Positions 1 to 8,272 of a stretch of DNA of 17,560 nucleotides are shown here, one piece after another; the stretch's first letter is position 1, and the number at the start of each line of letters is the position of its first letter. Under the pieces are notes generated by a model. The model made no database searches. It saw nothing but the letters and a program-made list of their open reading frames with translations, and was not told the DNA's origin. Position numbers and translations under genes: made by a program. This stretch comes from Bacteroidota bacterium (GTDB lineage: Bacteria; Bacteroidota; Bacteroidia; Chitinophagales; Chitinophagaceae): contig JAEZRL010000025.1 of NCBI GenBank assembly GCA_023440945.1, positions 1 through 17,560 of the forward strand, written 5' to 3'.

Positions 1-1416
1 TTTGAACACCATTCAACACAAGCGGATTTATACCCGAAATATGCAATAAAGCAGCAGGACTTGCAGTACCAATCCCTAAAAAGCCCGTTTTAGTTAATCG
101 CATCCGTTCTGTATTATTAGTAATAAACGGAACATCAAAGTTGGAGGTGGTGCCAAATGTTTTTGTAGCAGTAAAATTGTTTCCATTCTGCATCCATGCG
201 TTACCTGAAATGTAGGAGTTTGCATCCTGCCAGCTCGGTGCTGCACCAGGACCGGAAGATACCAGGATATTGCTTAAAACTCCTGCGTTTCCATTTGGCA
301 TTAAAGCACCTGTAAAACGAATATTTCCGCTTACATCTAATTTTTGCGCAGGGCTCGTAGTACCAATTCCCACATTGCCAGCTTCCGTAATACGCATCTT
401 TTCGGTATTATTGGTAACAAATGGTAAAGCAAAATTTGTAGTAGTACCAATATTTTGTACAGATGTTACACTATTGCCACCTAAATTCCAGGCATTATAC
501 GCTGTTGAAGTAAGAAAAGTGGAAGCAGGTAATTTTTTTACGATTCCGGACGAAATGGTAAGTACGCTGTCTGTTGAAGTGTTTGTTCCTTCCGTAACAC
601 CAATAAGTGCTAACGGATTAACACCTGTTGCAGCTGATACCTGGAGCTTTGAACCTGGATTTGTAACGCCGATGCCTATATTTCCACTGGAAGTAATTCG
701 CATCACTTCCGTATTATTTGCAATAAAAGGAACATCAAAATTGGAAGTAGTGCCAAAATTTTGAAGAGATGTAATATTATTTCCTCCTAAACTCCATGCA
801 TTATAATTGCTTGATGAAAGGAACGTGGAGACCGGCAATTTCTTTACAACACCTGCTGAAATAGTTAACAAGCTATCGGTTGATGTATTTGTTCCATTTG
901 TAACCCCGATAAGTGTTAATGGGTTGGTTCCAGCCGGCGCAAACACATGCAATCTTGCTGAAGGTGCAGTAATTCCTATCCCTATGTTTCCAGTGGCGCC
1001 AACGGACATCCTTATTGCATTATTAGTACGGAAACTTAAACCATTATTATCGGTAGTACCTATGAAGTTAGCAGCAGCAGTTGTTCCACTGTTTCCGGCT
1101 ATGCTCCAAAAAGAACCGGAAACAGCAGTTGATAAAGTTGACCAAATAGGTGTTGCAGGTGTACCCGTGTTTACCTGGAAGGCATTTACTGTGGTGTTGT
1201 AAATAAACAATCCTGTTGCCGGTAGAGTAATAGCATCACGTTCAGTGGTTGCCATTCTTGGTATCAGAAGTCCTTTAGCATTGCTGCTTATATCGAGCAT
1301 GGCACTTTGATCTGCTCCATTACCGGTTGTGTTTATGGCAACACCCGATTGTGAGAAAGCAGTTACATTCATTAATACCGTCAGACCGGCAAACAGGAGA
1401 AAAAACTTTAGCCTCA
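1..1416 (-). CDS. Repeat-rich tail-fibre-like surface protein, partial (C-terminus beyond left edge)
   Basis: An uninterrupted minus-strand frame of 472 codons runs from an ATG at 1416 to base 1, so the C-terminus is missing. It begins with a signal peptide (MRLKFFLLFAGLTVLMNVTAFS, cut near residue 22). Residues ~35-75 carry the motif 'MLDISSNAKGLLIPRM' followed by an 'ATGLFIYNTT' stretch. That pairing is common at the start of Bacteroidota proteins annotated as tail-fibre or collagen-like surface proteins. The rest is tandem ~100-residue units, each opening with a GNIGIGxTxP motif and ending in NNTExMRIT. This pattern fits a beta-rich fibrous stalk, possibly trimeric and possibly ending in an S74-type chaperone domain outside the window (inference). 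The ATG lies 23 bp after the T9SS gene stop, suggesting co-transcription. No enzymatic residues are visible. The cargo or adhesin role is inference; the reading frame and repeats are directly seen. Confidence 0.85.
86..991 (-). repeat. Three tandem in-frame repeats (306, 306 and 294 bp)
   Basis: Using the first base of each GNIGIG-type motif as the register, units begin on the minus strand at 991, 685, 379 and 85. The spacing is 306, 306 and 294 bp (102, 102 and 98 codons). Units 1 and 2 match at about 70 of 102 residues by hand alignment, sharing blocks such as GTNTSTDS, VKKLP, STFL, YNAW and NNTE. Unit 3 keeps the two ends, including GTTSNFDVPFI which is also in unit 1, but replaces the middle with a different segment (SGNIRFTGALMPNG region). 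A fourth unit starts at 85 and leaves the window. Synonymous differences between units show they are not very recent copies. Confidence 0.9.
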
Positions 1417-1439
1417 TAGCATTGGTTTTTTATAGAATA

Positions 1440-2963
1440 TTATTTTATAATAAGAAGTTGTATGTTCTTTGATTGAAAAGTTGTCTTATTAAGAATTCTT
1501 AAATAATAAGGACCCGAAGCATAATTGAAATTACTGATCCTAACTTTCTCAACTCCTTCACCAATCGAAGCCTCTTTTTGCTGTAAAACTTCTCCATAGT
1601 TATTGAGTAATTGAATAGTGTAATCACCGGGAAGATGACTAAACTCAACATAAAAGTGATCAAAAACCGGGTTAGGATAAATTTTCAATCCTTTATATAC
1701 ACCTGATATTTGAATAGCTATCGTATTGCTGTAAATATATTTTCCATCTTTATCTACTTCTTTTATACGATAGTAATATATAGTTCCGGTAATTTTTGTA
1801 TCGGTAAAATCATAAAAGCGCTTAATTGTGCTGCTTCCAAAAGCAGCTACTTTCCCAATTGACGCAAAATTTCTTCCATCCTCACTTCTTTCTATTTCGA
1901 AATGATCCGTATTTATTTCTGTTAGCGTAAACCAATCAAGCCAAACATTATTATCTGCTAATTTTCCTGAAAGTACAAGTCCCGTTACGGGCAAAACCTG
2001 GTTGATGGCCGAAACGCTGATAGGATAGTAAGGATAGAAAGCATTATCATAAGTGATGAAATTTGTTTTGGTGAAAACTGTAGGCGATAGTTGTGTAACC
2101 GGTTCCAGCCAGTTTTGCGGAAGCCATAAGGTATCGTGATTTCGTACAACAGAAGATTTTTGAAACTTGATAGCCGTGAAAGAAGGATCTTCATTGATCA
2201 AATTCCATTGAGGTGTTACTGTAAAACCTTTAGCGAAAGGGTAAGTAACAGGTGTTTCTTTATTGATGATCCACGTCTTTTTTACAAAACGATAATTCAC
2301 CGCTTCAGGATATTGATAACCAACAAAGTCACCATTCTTAGTGTCATAGGCATAATACACATTATCATATACACGCACCGCATAATTATCGGTGGCGTCG
2401 GCACTTAATGTAACAGGCGTATAATTGTCCTGGTTTGCTGCACTTCCTACAGGAAAAAAGGTTCCTGCATTATTGATGCTACTTTGTTTTAATAAACCAT
2501 GACCTTTTGTAACAAAAAACTGGTTTATATTATTGTTATTGCTGAAGGGAGTTGTAGTATTTGTTAACCAATAATTACCTTCTTTAATTTCTGTTGCCCC
2601 TGCATTAAAAAAATGCGTTCCTGCTACTTTTGTATTTATTTCTATTGTAATACCATTTGTATTATTCTGATTCACGTTTCCAAGAACTGTGTTATAAGAA
2701 TTGACGTTGAATATTTCGACACAACCACTTGCTGTCTTGCAGGTAATACGCTGTTGTAATGTTCCTGTGAAATTCCAATAAGAAAGTGCATCTGTAATAA
2801 CTTTTCCATCTGTTTGAAGATTTCCGGGAAGAACAATGTAAGCACCATTTTTCGAAACCAAATAAGTATTGTTATTGATTACAATAGAAGCATTTTGTCC
2901 CTGTGAAAGTTCTGTAGTGAGAACAAGTACTGTTATAAGCCAGATTTTGGAAAGTTTGTACAT
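1440..2963 (-). CDS. T9SS type A sorting domain-containing secreted protein
   Basis: A 507-residue protein from the ATG at 2963. A TTG five codons upstream (2978) is possible, but the ATG version starts directly on a good signal peptide (MYKLSKIWLITVLVLTTELS, then QGQ). The N-terminal ~300 residues are not recognised; they are rich in N, T, Y and aromatics and contain no obvious catalytic motif. Residues ~335-420 resemble the fibronectin-like domain often placed before the sorting signal (TEINTDHFEIERSEDG, YYYRIKEVDKDG). Residues 425-507 are a typical Por secretion C-terminal domain: GLKIYPNPVFDHFYVEF, a PGDYTIQLLN strand, and a final SGPYYLRILN hairpin. It should cross the outer membrane through the type IX system and be anchored or released at the surface. 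It is probably first in an operon with the repeat protein downstream. The substrate or ligand is unknown. Confidence 0.85.
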   Translation of the reverse strand: MYKLSKIWLITVLVLTTELSQGQNASIVINNNTYLVSKNGAYIVLPGNLQTDGKVITDALSYWNFTGTLQQRITCKTASGCVEIFNVNSYNTVLGNVNQNNTNGITIEINTKVAGTHFFNAGATEIKEGNYWLTNTTTPFSNNNNINQFFVTKGHGLLKQSSINNAGTFFPVGSAANQDNYTPVTLSADATDNYAVRVYDNVYYAYDTKNGDFVGYQYPEAVNYRFVKKTWIINKETPVTYPFAKGFTVTPQWNLINEDPSFTAIKFQKSSVVRNHDTLWLPQNWLEPVTQLSPTVFTKTNFITYDNAFYPYYPISVSAINQVLPVTGLVLSGKLADNNVWLDWFTLTEINTDHFEIERSEDGRNFASIGKVAAFGSSTIKRFYDFTDTKITGTIYYYRIKEVDKDGKYIYSNTIAIQISGVYKGLKIYPNPVFDHFYVEFSHLPGDYTIQLLNNYGEVLQQKEASIGEGVEKVRISNFNYASGPYYLRILNKTTFQSKNIQLLIIK

Positions 2964-3242
2964 ATTCAGGACTTTCAATGGATATTGGGAAATTTTTCCC
3001 TTTTGGGTAAAGCTATTGGTAATCGTTATAATCAGTATATAAAATAGCTTAATTTTTAATTTGAATTAAACTTATGCATAAAGTTTTGGTTTGTCGCTTT
3101 TATTTTCATAAGGATTAAGCGTGCCAAAAAAACGTTTTTTACCTTTATTTTTTGATGGTATTGTTTTGAATATCAGTTTTTTGCTTCAAATAATATTGAT
3201 TTGTTCAAGGACTAAAGAAATGAACATTTAAAGGCAATACGT
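2964..3242. other. AT-rich intergenic region between the kinase and T9SS genes
   Basis: No coding frame with support lies in these 279 bp. It should hold the promoter for the minus-strand T9SS gene. The best -7-like sequence on the minus strand is TAGCTTTA at 3015-3008, one mismatch from TAnnTTTG and about 45 nt before the ATG, but no well-spaced -33 TTG was seen. A symmetric A6-CG-T6 block lies at 3127-3140; it could be a weak AT-rich terminator-like element after the kinase gene or simply a bent A-tract. Confidence 0.4.
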
Positions 3243-4217
3243 TTACTTATGGATATGAAGCCGATTGTTATAGATTTTTAATTGTCCTTTTAGGATAGCT
3301 TCTTCTGCATTCAGGCAGAGTATAGAAATATGGGATGAAATTTGCTGAAGCGCTATTTTATAAATGTTTTGTAAGACGGCATTTCCGACAATAAATACGG
3401 CTTCGCTTTTATCGTTCAATTCTTTCAATTCTGTTCCGATCAGCAAGCCACTTAAAAAATGGTAATTTTCCTTTTTTGACAGCTTATTAAAAATTTCATT
3501 TGTACGAACACTGAAGCACGCATGTAGAAATTTGTCTTCTAAACTTTTATAGATGCCTTTTTTAAATGCTTCAACATGCACCGAATTAAAATCATTGTTT
3601 TTTTCTATAGAGGAAGCAAGGATACTTTTTTGTGACAGTAGTTCGAATAATTCGCCTGTCAAAAAAGTTTGAATGGATATGGCTTTATCCCTTTCAACTT
3701 CTACATGTTTCGAATGCGTACCGGGAAAGATATAATAACCATCACTCGAAGAATTTTCATCAAAGCAACCTATCAGTTGTGTTTCCTCACCTCTCATTAC
3801 ATCATCAGTTGTGCATGCACCCGAAATAAGATAAACCTCCCGAAATATTATATCATCCTTTTCTAATTTTTCTACTATTATATCCGATCCGTCAGTTGAA
3901 AAGGGGAGAGGTTTATAATTAAGTTCCATCATGCCAATTCGTGAGCTTGCCATGCCGGATAACACAACAGGAATTTGCTGTAGTGATAAGTTTATTTTCT
4001 TTTCAATTTTTCTAATGTGATCTTCAATAACTGCATAATAAAAAGCAATGCGGTAATTGTTATCGTGTTTTGTTTCTTTCCATTCAGCGAAAACTTTTGC
4101 TATTCCATTATCAGATGTTTCGGAAGCAATTATATTTCCAGTATTAATTTCCAACAGTTGTATTCTGAAATTTGTTGTTCCCCAATCGCAGCACAATAGC
4201 AAGGAATTTGTTTGCAT
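3243..4217 (-). CDS. dgoK: 2-dehydro-3-deoxygalactonokinase family sugar-acid kinase (DgoK-like)
   Basis: A 324-residue protein. DgoK phosphorylates 2-keto-3-deoxygalactonate at C6 with ATP, in the DeLey-Doudoroff route of galactose and galactonate breakdown, in the cytoplasm. The family pattern is clear: N-terminal phosphate-1-type motif CDWGTTNFRIQ (residues 10-20), SGMASSRIGM (87-96), RGEETQLIG (142-150), FPGTHSKHVEV (164-174), FLTGELFELL (185-194) and GLLIGTEL (257-264). The length fits the family. The ATG at 4217 lies 77 bp from the divergent acpH start, so the two promoters share that gap. The usual partner aldolase DgoA and the galactonate dehydratase are not in this window, so the kinase is an orphan here and its true substrate could be another 2-keto-3-deoxy acid. 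Family assignment is firm; exact substrate is inference. Confidence 0.85.
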   Translation of the reverse strand: MQTNSLLLCCDWGTTNFRIQLLEINTGNIIASETSDNGIAKVFAEWKETKHDNNYRIAFYYAVIEDHIRKIEKKINLSLQQIPVVLSGMASSRIGMMELNYKPLPFSTDGSDIIVEKLEKDDIIFREVYLISGACTTDDVMRGEETQLIGCFDENSSSDGYYIFPGTHSKHVEVERDKAISIQTFLTGELFELLSQKSILASSIEKNNDFNSVHVEAFKKGIYKSLEDKFLHACFSVRTNEIFNKLSKKENYHFLSGLLIGTELKELNDKSEAVFIVGNAVLQNIYKIALQQISSHISILCLNAEEAILKGQLKIYNNRLHIHK

Positions 4218-4294
4218 TAATATTGATAGTTTTTGGTATTCAAGTTATCATACTTTTTTATCATTTCTTCAATTTCGATCATCAGCATTTCAAT
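4218..4294. promoter_or_regulatory. Shared divergent promoter gap, dgoK-like / acpH-like
   Basis: These 77 bp separate two start codons on opposite strands and so should carry both promoters. On the plus strand TACTTTTT at 4251-4258 differs from the TAnnTTTG -7 consensus at one position. The nearest upstream TTG (4233-4235) is only about 15 bp away, shorter than usual. No match was seen on the minus strand. The gap location is certain; the box is a weak candidate. Confidence 0.35.
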
Positions 4295-4885
4295 ATGAAT
4301 TATCTGGCTCATGCATATTTATCTTTTCAACAACCTAAAATTTTGGTAGGAAACATGATAAGTGATTTTGTGAAAGGCAAAAAGAAATTTGAGTTTGACA
4401 AAGATGTGCAGGAAGGCATTCGTCTGCATCGTTCTATTGATATGTTCACGGATGCTCATGAGGTTACTGCTGAAGCAAAAAAGGTTTTCAAACCATCAGT
4501 AGGTTTATATGCAGGTGCATTTATGGATGTTGTGTATGACCATTTCTTAGCAAGAGACATAAATGAATTGATAGAAAAAGATTGGGAAGAATTTGCAAGA
4601 AATACTTATGCTGTTTTATATCAGCATGAAAAAATATTACCTGAAAGATTTGCACTTATGTTGCCTTATATGCGTTCGCAAAACTGGCTTGTTAATTACA
4701 GGTATAAAGAAGGGATAAAAAATAGTTTTAAAGGATTGACAAGACGTGCAAAATATCTTGATACTTCAGAAAAAGCTTATGAGGCTTTTGAACAACATTA
4801 CGAACTACTTGAAGCCTGTTACAAATTATTTTTTCCTGCAGTAAAAAAGTTTGCATTAAAACAAGTTGAAGAATATCTTAAATAA
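4295..4885 (+). CDS. acpH: Acyl-carrier-protein phosphodiesterase (AcpH / DUF479 family)
   Basis: A 196-residue protein. AcpH removes the 4'-phosphopantetheine group from holo-ACP, giving apo-ACP, in the cytoplasm. The open frame extends 41 codons upstream, but family homology begins at the ATG at 4295 (MNYLAHAYLSF), and the upstream residues overlap the divergent kinase start, so that start is rejected. Family motifs in order: GNMISDFVKGK (residues 19-29), GIRLHRSIDMFTDAH (41-55) and GAFMDVVYDHFLARD (74-88). Their conserved D24, H45, D49, D53, H55, D78, D82 and H83 are likely metal ligands or catalytic residues as in the HD-like fold of this family. The length matches the usual ~195 residues. 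Its TAA is directly followed by the convergent helicase stop. Biochemical activity of distant members is not always demonstrated. Confidence 0.85.
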   Translation: MNYLAHAYLSFQQPKILVGNMISDFVKGKKKFEFDKDVQEGIRLHRSIDMFTDAHEVTAEAKKVFKPSVGLYAGAFMDVVYDHFLARDINELIEKDWEEFARNTYAVLYQHEKILPERFALMLPYMRSQNWLVNYRYKEGIKNSFKGLTRRAKYLDTSEKAYEAFEQHYELLEACYKLFFPAVKKFALKQVEEYLK

Positions 4886-7800
4886 TTATTCGATAGTTTG
4901 TTCTTCCTCCTCCACATTCAAGTCATGTAAAGCAACAGCCATGTTGTTTGTTTTTACAAAATTGCACCAGTGACAATCATCCTTTCCACAACCTGTATAA
5001 AAATCATGTTGCTGAATCTTATTCCAAACAGAAATAATTTGTTGTTTAACAGTTGTAATATCTTCAGGTGTTATAATCACTTTTCTTTTTTTATAGTCTT
5101 TCTTTTTATCAGGCTCAATAAAATCAAACTCCGAGCTCACAACCTGCCATTGACGTTGTTTGTAATTATCAATCAGAATTTTGTAAAATACGGCCTGTCG
5201 CCAGTAATCGCCGCCATTTGGATTTTTTTCATTTGGCGCATATAACTTTTCTCTTGCTTTATCAACGTCGCCTGTTTTATAATCAACAACGTTTACTTCC
5301 TTTCCATAAAATTCGAGTTTATCAAGCTTTCCTTTTATAGGCACACCTTCAATAACAACGTTTTTTATGTTACGTTCAACAACTACAATTTTATTCCAGG
5401 TATCGATATATTTATTGTAATAGTTCAAGAGCACTTCATTACCATATTCCATTCGCCGATCAAACTGCTCCTGTGTAAAACTTTCACGGTGCCTGTGCAT
5501 GAACCAATCAAAGTCTGCAATAAATTCTTCAACAGGTGGAAAAGCTTGATTATTATTCTGCATTTTTTCGAACAACTTCTGCAAAGCATAATGCACAGCA
5601 GAGCCAAACTCCGTTGCTTCGTTTTTTGGTGATGGAATGCGAACGAGATTTTTAAAATAAAATTCCAGCGGGCATTTAAGATAGTTGTTGAGTGCCGTAA
5701 CATTCATCACAAATTTTTCAAGTGTACGTGATAAAAATTCCTCTTCTATCTTTTCAATTTCCGGCGCTTTGTCTTTTTGAAACTGAAGCGATTGAAATAT
5801 AAATTCACTTTCTGCATCAACAAATACTTTTTCAACATCTGCATCCAATGCTTCCTGAACTTCTGCAATAAACATCGAAGGTTCTGTTTGCTTGCCGTCA
5901 TCTTTGCAGGTGCAATAAGAAATGTATAAATGTTGCTCTGCACGTGTTAATGCTACATAAAACAAACGGCGCAGTTCTTCATAATCTTTTTCACCAGAGC
6001 TTTCTGTTGAAGAAAACAAAGTATCAGGAAATTTATAACCGCTGAAAGGCTTGCGTTTCTTTTCCCAGCATCCTGCACTGCACCCTACCAAAAAAACATA
6101 TTGAAATTCCAATCCTTTTGAACCATGTGCCGTAAGCAGATTTACACCTTTGTCATTACCACTTACCTGAACCAAAGGCAAGGGAAGATTTTCTTTTTCC
6201 ATCAGTTCAATGATCTTCACCAAACCTTCTACATTTAGTAAAGGATTACGTCTTGTTTCTTCTTTTACAAAATCAAACAAGCCAGTAAGCACCTGCATCA
6301 ACCAATGCTTTTCTTCGCTTTGCATGATCGGTTTCAGAACGCCGCCTTCTCTGATAATTTTTTCAAACAGGTTTTGCAAAGTAATGTTTGGCACATCCGC
6401 GATCAGTTTTTCTAAAACAGCGCTTGCTTTTTTCAAACCCTCATGAATGCCCTGAGAAAAAAGATCTTTTGGTGGTTGCGTTGCTTTATCATGCAATAAT
6501 TTTCTTAATGATGTTTTATGTTCTGTGAAATTTCTTTCTGCAGTTTCAACGCTCAGCTTTGCAATTTCTATCGCAGGAATGTTGAACCAGTCAAAGTGCA
6601 ATATCTCGAATAACATTTCATCACCGCCATACGGAATATCATGTTCTGCCGCAAGATATTTCAGTATCATTATGATCTTCTGGGCAAGTGGAATTTCAAA
6701 AATGTTGAGGCTGCGTTTCGAATAAACCGGAATTTTCAATTGTTTGAAATATTTCGCCAGTTCCTGCCCGTATTTATTCTCTTTATAAATGATTGCAATT
6801 TTGTGTGGCAGAATGCTTTGCTCTAAAAGCCTTTGCACCTGCAATGTAATATCAATCATCTCTTGCCGTTCACTCACATATTCTTTTATAACCGGCGGAT
6901 GTTTAAGATGCTTAATGCTTGTGTTGCTTGCAACCAATTCCTTACTTAGTCCTTTCAGTTGTTTTACCAATCGTTCCTCGTTTCGGTCAATCAGCATTTT
7001 TGATATATCTAAAATGGGTTGTGTTGACCGATAATTATTGGTAAGCACAACCGTTAATAAATCTTTCTGATAATTTTCTGCGAAAGCAAGCATGTTCTCC
7101 ACGTTTGCACCCTGGAAGCGGTAAATACTCTGATCATCATCACCTACAACAAACACATTTGGTTTTTCCCAATAATTAATAAGCAGTTCAACCAGGCGGT
7201 TTTGGGTTCCACTTGTATCCTGGTATTCGTCAACAATAATGTATAAAAATTGTTCCTGGTAACGGTTAAGCAAAGCTTTGTTTTCTTCAAACGCTTTGAT
7301 AACCCAGTTAATCATATCATCAAAATCATAACGGTTCTTTTTGCGCATCAGTTGCTGAAAATTATCAAACTCGTTAACTGCTGCACGAAGTCTTTCCATT
7401 CGTTCTGTTTCTTCTTCAATCTTATCCGTTCTTGTCTGGCCTTTTTTAAATTGACCTGTAGCTCGTTTGGCAATATATTCTGTACGATTAGGCAGATCCT
7501 TAATATATGCATCAATACGTTCGTTTATAAAAGCCGGCGACCAGCCTTCCCGTTTCATTATGCTAAACAGAGGCTGTAGATTTTTAACTTCGTAATACAC
7601 ATCACCGCGATACCGCTTTAAAGGATGATTTTTAGGAAATGCATCAATCAACTGTTTGTACAGTTCGATTTTTTCAAGCTCCGAGATTGGGTCTAAAGAT
7701 GTTTTTTCAAACAGCGATAAGTTTTCCTGGATAACATCATTACAAAAAGCATGAAACGTATAAAGGTTTACTTTGTAAGCATCAGCGCCGATAAAACCAA

Positions 7801-8047
7801 GCAACCGTTTACGCATTGCCACCACGCCTGCATCTGTATAAGTAAGGCATAAAATATTTTCAGGTAATGTATCTGTTTCCAATAGAATTTTTCCAATTCT
7901 TGCGCTTAATATCTGTGTCTTTCCTGTTCCCGGTCCTGCAATTACCATAACCGGCCCTTCAATAGTATCAACAGCAAGCTTCTGCTGATCATTCAGGCTG
8001 TTGTATATCTCTGAAAACTTATGTTGTTGCTGAATTTTTGTAAGCAT
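4886..8047 (-). CDS. UvrD/AddA-like ATP-dependent helicase fused to a RecB-type Fe-S nuclease
   Basis: A 1053-residue superfamily 1 helicase, probably for double-strand-break processing or repair. Helicase motifs: Q-motif region NDQQKLAV (19-26), Walker A GPGTGKT (38-44), motif II DEYQDT (273-278), motif III GDDDQSIYRFQG (302-313), motif IV NNYRST (337-342), motif V TAHGSKGLEFQ (639-649) and motif VI YVALTRAEQ (697-705). The C-terminal ~270 residues form a PD-(D/E)XK nuclease of the RecB/AddB kind: H819, D909 and D922-Y-K924 have the spacing of the RecB active site (13 residues between the two Asp). Four cysteines (C792 in LKCPLEF, then C1020, C1025, C1028) frame this domain as in AddB, predicting a 4Fe-4S staple. 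All motifs are intact. The start is the ATG at 8047. No partner subunit gene is adjacent. The architecture resembles one AdnA/AdnB-type module; function in vivo is inference. Confidence 0.92.
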   Translation of the reverse strand: MLTKIQQQHKFSEIYNSLNDQQKLAVDTIEGPVMVIAGPGTGKTQILSARIGKILLETDTLPENILCLTYTDAGVVAMRKRLLGFIGADAYKVNLYTFHAFCNDVIQENLSLFEKTSLDPISELEKIELYKQLIDAFPKNHPLKRYRGDVYYEVKNLQPLFSIMKREGWSPAFINERIDAYIKDLPNRTEYIAKRATGQFKKGQTRTDKIEEETERMERLRAAVNEFDNFQQLMRKKNRYDFDDMINWVIKAFEENKALLNRYQEQFLYIIVDEYQDTSGTQNRLVELLINYWEKPNVFVVGDDDQSIYRFQGANVENMLAFAENYQKDLLTVVLTNNYRSTQPILDISKMLIDRNEERLVKQLKGLSKELVASNTSIKHLKHPPVIKEYVSERQEMIDITLQVQRLLEQSILPHKIAIIYKENKYGQELAKYFKQLKIPVYSKRSLNIFEIPLAQKIIMILKYLAAEHDIPYGGDEMLFEILHFDWFNIPAIEIAKLSVETAERNFTEHKTSLRKLLHDKATQPPKDLFSQGIHEGLKKASAVLEKLIADVPNITLQNLFEKIIREGGVLKPIMQSEEKHWLMQVLTGLFDFVKEETRRNPLLNVEGLVKIIELMEKENLPLPLVQVSGNDKGVNLLTAHGSKGLEFQYVFLVGCSAGCWEKKRKPFSGYKFPDTLFSSTESSGEKDYEELRRLFYVALTRAEQHLYISYCTCKDDGKQTEPSMFIAEVQEALDADVEKVFVDAESEFIFQSLQFQKDKAPEIEKIEEEFLSRTLEKFVMNVTALNNYLKCPLEFYFKNLVRIPSPKNEATEFGSAVHYALQKLFEKMQNNNQAFPPVEEFIADFDWFMHRHRESFTQEQFDRRMEYGNEVLLNYYNKYIDTWNKIVVVERNIKNVVIEGVPIKGKLDKLEFYGKEVNVVDYKTGDVDKAREKLYAPNEKNPNGGDYWRQAVFYKILIDNYKQRQWQVVSSEFDFIEPDKKKDYKKRKVIITPEDITTVKQQIISVWNKIQQHDFYTGCGKDDCHWCNFVKTNNMAVALHDLNVEEEEQTIE

Positions 8048-8272
8048 ATTGCAAAGTAAGGAATGAATATATATTTATTTTTGTTACCGCCTTCCTAATA
8101 TACGGCATTGCTGGTTGAGCCTTTTTACTACTATTCTAAGGTTCAAAAACTGCTCTTCGAGGCTTTTGCCTGCTCGAGCTTCCTCCCGAAATGGGAGGGG
8201 GTACTCTTAAGTTGGAAGTGGGTGTTTCCGAAGTAGGTTAAGCGGGAAAAATGATGGAAAAACCGTTAAGCC
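8048..8272. other. Intergenic region with hairpins, between helicase and GH16 genes
   Basis: These 225 bp have no supported coding frame. Two hairpins stand out: AGGC-tttt-GCCT at 8160-8171, and a perfect 6-bp CCTCCC/GGGAGG stem with a GAAAT loop at 8182-8198. They lie in a locally GC-richer patch. As both flanking genes point left, the hairpins may terminate GH16 transcripts, although no clear T-run follows on the minus strand. The promoter of the helicase should also lie here; no exact -7 match was found. Confidence 0.45.

Noticed and set aside
270..1202. Two plus-strand open frames (270-764 and 807-1202)
   Set aside because: They are antisense to the signal-peptide-bearing repeat protein on the minus strand; their internal similarity simply mirrors the 306-bp repeats.
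2964..2978. TTG start five codons upstream of the T9SS protein ATG
   Set aside because: The ATG at 2963 gives a normal signal peptide at once; the extra residues add nothing recognisable.
4172..4294. 41-codon N-terminal extension of the AcpH protein
   Set aside because: It overlaps the start of the divergent kinase gene and all family homology begins at the ATG at 4295.
4970..7579. Several 60-110 codon frames inside the helicase-nuclease gene
   Set aside because: The helicase-nuclease frame has a full set of ordered motifs; these others are shadows with no recognisable domains.
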